From Smittium culicis (taxonomy: Eukaryota > Kickxellomycota > Harpellomycetes > Harpellales > Legeriomycetaceae), in the NCBI GenBank assembly GCA_001970855.1, contig LSSN01003587.1, positions 1 through 10,505 on the forward strand: DNA of 10,505 bases, given 5' to 3'. How positions within the stretch are numbered: position 1 is the first letter of the stretch; each line of letters starts with the position of its first letter. The position numbers and the translations under genes were made by a program. Positions 8,131 to 10,505 of this stretch are shown here, one piece after another. The notes under the pieces were generated by a model that saw nothing but the letters and a program-made list of their open reading frames with translations, was not told the DNA's origin and ran no database searches.

Positions 8131-9510
8131 TAAATTCATGTGAAAAAAAAAACACAATATATTAAGATTAAATTCACTGAAAAACAACCAATAAATTTTA
8201 CATATTTAAGAGCTGCTATTATTTGTACAAGGTTAAATAGGAATAAATATTCTTTTTGCACCTTTTAGTACATGGATTCAATATTAGTTAAATCCATTTT
8301 TTTGTTTTTATATTTATATAATATATTTTCCACCGAAATAAAAGTAAAAGTAATAAATATATAATTTTTTATTTTTAGCCTTTTACAGGTCTTTAAATTC
8401 TATTTTGCAAAATTTGCCAAATATTCTGCACAGCACATAAAAGATTTTACATAGATAATTTTCACTTAGCGTTGTAAAAATCATTTTTTTTCAAAATACA
8501 TATTTTTGTCAAAAATATTTTGCACAAGTTGTTTTTGTTTGCGCAAGTCGCAAATAATTTTTCAAAAGGGCCTTTCATGGCTTAGATTGGATAAATTTTT
8601 TTTGAACAGTAGCAGGTGAAACCTATCACGTATGGTATGATATCTATATTTACTTGAAGTCTAACACTGAAATTCTATAAAAAAATTAAACTCCGAGACC
8701 TATTAAATTATTGGTTTGGATGTGTTTATTTCCAATTAACAATTTTTGATAAAACTTTGTAAAAAAATTTTTTTTGGCTGGTAATTTTTGAAGTATATAC
8801 CGCTGTTCAGGTAGAAAATACAAGTGTAATAGTTTCTTTTGTTTTTGTTGTCAATTTTTAAAGAGTTTATTCATATAGGAATTTACCTAGTTAATTTAAT
8901 ATTTAAGTCTATAAATAAAATTCTAATAGTATCTATATACTTTTCTTAAAGGCTCCCCTAAAAGTATACAGGTAAAAAAATTAATATATAGCTTTTAAAA
9001 GACTTTAAAGAATTCATGGAGAGTTGATAGTTTCGTTTTAAATAAAATTTTAACAATTGTGTAGATACTTTATTACACTAGAGTATAAAAGTAATTTAAC
9101 TTGCTTTATTTAGCACCTTTATCTCGAGTGAAAAAGAAATCCGGAATATGAAAAAAAACAATACTGTGTTTATTCTAAACGAAGTTAAGCTGGTGTTAAG
9201 AATGAGAAAAAATAATATAAGAAAGCATTCAAAACAAATATAAATTTTCAAAAAACTATATTTTCAATTCGGTATCCAATTTTTTTGGGAATTAATATGC
9301 CTAATTCGTGATACAAGTTGTTTTTTGATGTCAATAAATATAAAAACACACACGGTATTCGCACTGTTTTTATTATTATAAATTTTTTGCGATTTTAGGA
9401 AAATTCATTACAATTTTATAGTAGACTTTTTGCTGATAGGGTTATCGCTTATTATAAAAAGCAATTAAAAGAAAAAATAAAATCAAGAAAGGTTTTATGA
9501 GTTTATATGA
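8131..9510. other. AT-rich spacer, no gene seen
   Basis: About 1.4 kb of A/T-dominated sequence with stops in all frames. Slightly less biased patches occur near 8540-8640 and 9120-9200 but carry no usable ORF or recognised motif. A short phrase at about 8690-8712 recalls the MITE interior, but no TTAA-bounded copy can be built around it. Confidence 0.65.
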
Positions 9511-9524
9511 TATACTTTGAGGAT
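9511..9524 (+). repeat. Target site duplication, left copy (14 bp)
   Basis: The sequence TATACTTTGAGGAT is repeated exactly at 10138-10151. The bases on either side differ between the copies, so the duplication is 14 bp. It brackets a 3'-A-tailed insertion. Confidence 0.88.
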
Positions 9525-9644
9525 ACCTTGCCGTGGTTTAGGGGCTTAAATAGTATACTTTTCTAAGTACACTATACTAAAATTTCACACAGCGTTGCAC
9601 TATCCTTCGTCGGTGATAGTGAAGGCAACAACAAGCGATTCCAG

Positions 9645-9657
9645 AGGTGGACCACCT
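9645..9657 (+). repeat. Perfect 6-bp inverted repeat inside the retroposon
   Basis: AGGTGG, a single A, then CCACCT. The one-base centre is too tight for a normal hairpin loop without opening the innermost pair, so this is better called a near-palindrome. It lies in the conserved-looking 5' part of the insertion. Confidence 0.6.
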
Positions 9658-10110
9658 AGAAACAGAAGGAACCGATTCGTTTAGCACAGTCTGAGACATT
9701 ATCTGAGAACAAGTCCAGCGTTCGACAGCATTACGGAACTCAGCCGTTTAGTAGCTTATTGTAGGAGAGCCAGGTCGATCATTCCCACATTTGTATAGGG
9801 GCCTATTTTTTATCAATCCTGTTAGATGTAGGCTCTGAATAGGAGCTCATTGATCTCAACGAATTCAATTTTGTTGGAACGAGCTTAATTCCATGACTGC
9901 TTGTAACTTCAGTCATCCAGCTTATTTGAAGCAATGTCTGGGTGGATCTTTCGGTTGGCAGATTGATCCCATTTCCCTTTAGATACGCAGCTGGTAGACT
10001 GGCAGAGGAATTTATTAGTATTAAAACATTAGCTTTTTTATGCCTTGTACCAACTATACTACTTTTTTTAGTTTTCTTTACCGCACATTTTCTTTTATCG
10101 TTATCGTACC

Positions 10111-10136
10111 AATAAAATTCCGTGATTAAAAAAAAA
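10111..10136 (+). terminator. Poly(A) signal and A-tail of the retroposed insertion
   Basis: AATAAA at 10111-10116 is followed 11 bases later by nine A at 10128-10136 and, after one G, the right target duplication. This is the spacing expected for a copied polyadenylated transcript. The signal belongs to the parent transcript and need not work here. Confidence 0.75.
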
Positions 10137-10137
10137 G

Positions 10138-10151
10138 TATACTTTGAGGAT
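10138..10151 (+). repeat. Target site duplication, right copy (14 bp)
   Basis: Exact repeat of TATACTTTGAGGAT from 9511-9524, directly after the A-tail of the insertion. Confidence 0.88.
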
Positions 10152-10505
10152 TTTATTTCTATTTTCCTTATGAAAGCAAATTTGCAAATTCAAAATCAAC
10201 TCTTGCAAAATTTCATGAGACATGTGTAAAATTGAAATTAGATTTTTCAAAATTTCTTGAGAAAAATCAATTAATTCGAATTTTTTTTTTTTTGGTGTTC
10301 AGCTAAATAGAATTCAAACCCCTAGTTTAACGTGTGTCGGATTTGCGGAATTTCATGTTTAAACAATTTTAAGATTAAAAATTACCAAATTTTTCATCTA
10401 TTAATATTGTTCCCAATTATAAACACACGCATGCTATAAATTAGAATAGAACAAAGTAAAAATTATTTATGTTGAAATAAATCTTCCTCACTAAAAAAAA
10501 AAAAA
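10152..10505. other. AT-rich end segment with AATAAA and terminal A-run
   Basis: No ORF is visible. The last bases hold AATAAA (10476-10481) followed 11 bases later by thirteen A running to the window edge (10493-10505). This resembles the 3' end of a polyadenylated retroposon on the plus strand. Positions 10471-10488 match 3853-3870, downstream of LINE copy 1, at 17 of 18 bases, so the two could be 3' ends of one family. The window stops before a target duplication could be seen, and simple poly(A) in AT-rich DNA remains possible. Confidence 0.4.
10206..10262 (+). repeat. Short direct repeat pair
   Basis: CAAAATTTCATGAGA (10206-10220) recurs as CAAAATTTCTTGAGA (10248-10262), 14 of 15 matching, 42 bp apart. 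It may be a small tandem duplication or chance in AT-rich DNA. Confidence 0.4.

Larger units (their letters stand above)
9525..10136 (+). mobile_element. 612-bp retroposed insertion (poly(A)-tailed, non-coding)
   Basis: Sequence clearly richer in G+C than its surroundings sits between two identical 14-bp direct repeats. It ends with AATAAA (10111-10116), a short spacer and nine A (10128-10136), one base before the right repeat. Poly(A) signal, A-tail and target duplication together show LINE-style retroposition of a polymerase II transcript. It begins ACCTTGCCGTGGTTTAGGGG. I see no long ORF and no resemblance to the coding parts of the two LINE copies here. Small inverted repeats are present: TAGTATA/TATACTA (9551-9557, 9573-9579) and AGGTGG/CCACCT (9645-9650, 9652-9657). 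It could be a processed non-coding RNA or mRNA copy, a SINE-like element, or an internally deleted or truncated LINE. The tail and duplication suggest it is younger than the LINE copies. Confidence 0.8.

Noticed and set aside
8603..8800. Possible third MITE copy
   Set aside because: Phrases near 8690-8712 and 8776-8797 recall the MITE interior and left end, but they occur in the wrong order and without TTAA boundaries or the conserved right end.
9525..10136. tRNA- or 5S-derived SINE promoter boxes in the retroposon
   Set aside because: I could not find a convincing A-box/B-box pair. The upstream AATAAA points to a polymerase II transcript.
1..10505. CRISPR array, phage, operon or defence system
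   Set aside because: There are no regularly spaced repeats and no bacterial-type gene clusters. The content is eukaryotic-type transposable elements.

Overview
This window reads as a transposable-element graveyard in a very AT-rich eukaryotic genome. I see no intact host gene, no convincing tRNA or rRNA, and no CRISPR or operon structure. The coding evidence is limited to eukaryote-type non-LTR retrotransposon (LINE) sequence, noticeably richer in G+C than the A/T-dominated DNA around it. The host could be an AT-rich invertebrate, a protist or a repeat-laden microsporidian; the sequence does not decide between them.

Layout. Positions 1 to about 3709 (+) hold a long, dead LINE. An open frame carries an apurinic-type endonuclease domain with nearly all signature residues in place. 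A reverse transcriptase follows, spread over two more frames by two apparent one-base losses and cut by several in-frame stops; two catalytic Asp positions now encode Glu. About 3710-5360 is extremely AT-rich and holds no gene that I can see. From about 6752 down to 5536 (-), with a likely decayed tail to 5363, lies a 5'-truncated second LINE of the same family. It faces the first copy tail to tail and keeps the RT motif C Asp pair and a C-terminal Cys/His knuckle that the first copy has lost. By eye the two proteins are about two-thirds identical where they overlap, so they are old separate insertions.

The right part is mostly AT-rich spacer with three small insertions. Two elements of 187 and 189 bp (7529-7715 and 7938-8126) are flanked on both sides by TTAA and resemble each other along their whole length. 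Their better-preserved ends look like piggyBac-type termini, so I call them non-autonomous piggyBac-like MITEs. A 612-bp insertion (9525-10136) ends in AATAAA plus an A-run and is bounded by a perfect 14-bp target site duplication, the signature of a retroposed polyadenylated RNA. The window itself ends in an AATAAA and a 13-A run, possibly another retroposon tail.

How the parts relate: LINE machinery of the kind encoded at 1-3709 is the sort that makes poly(A)-tailed, target-duplicating insertions such as 9525-10136. The TTAA elements would need a piggyBac-type transposase, which is not encoded here. Nothing in the window forms a working multi-gene system. The points of interest are the structure and decay of the elements.
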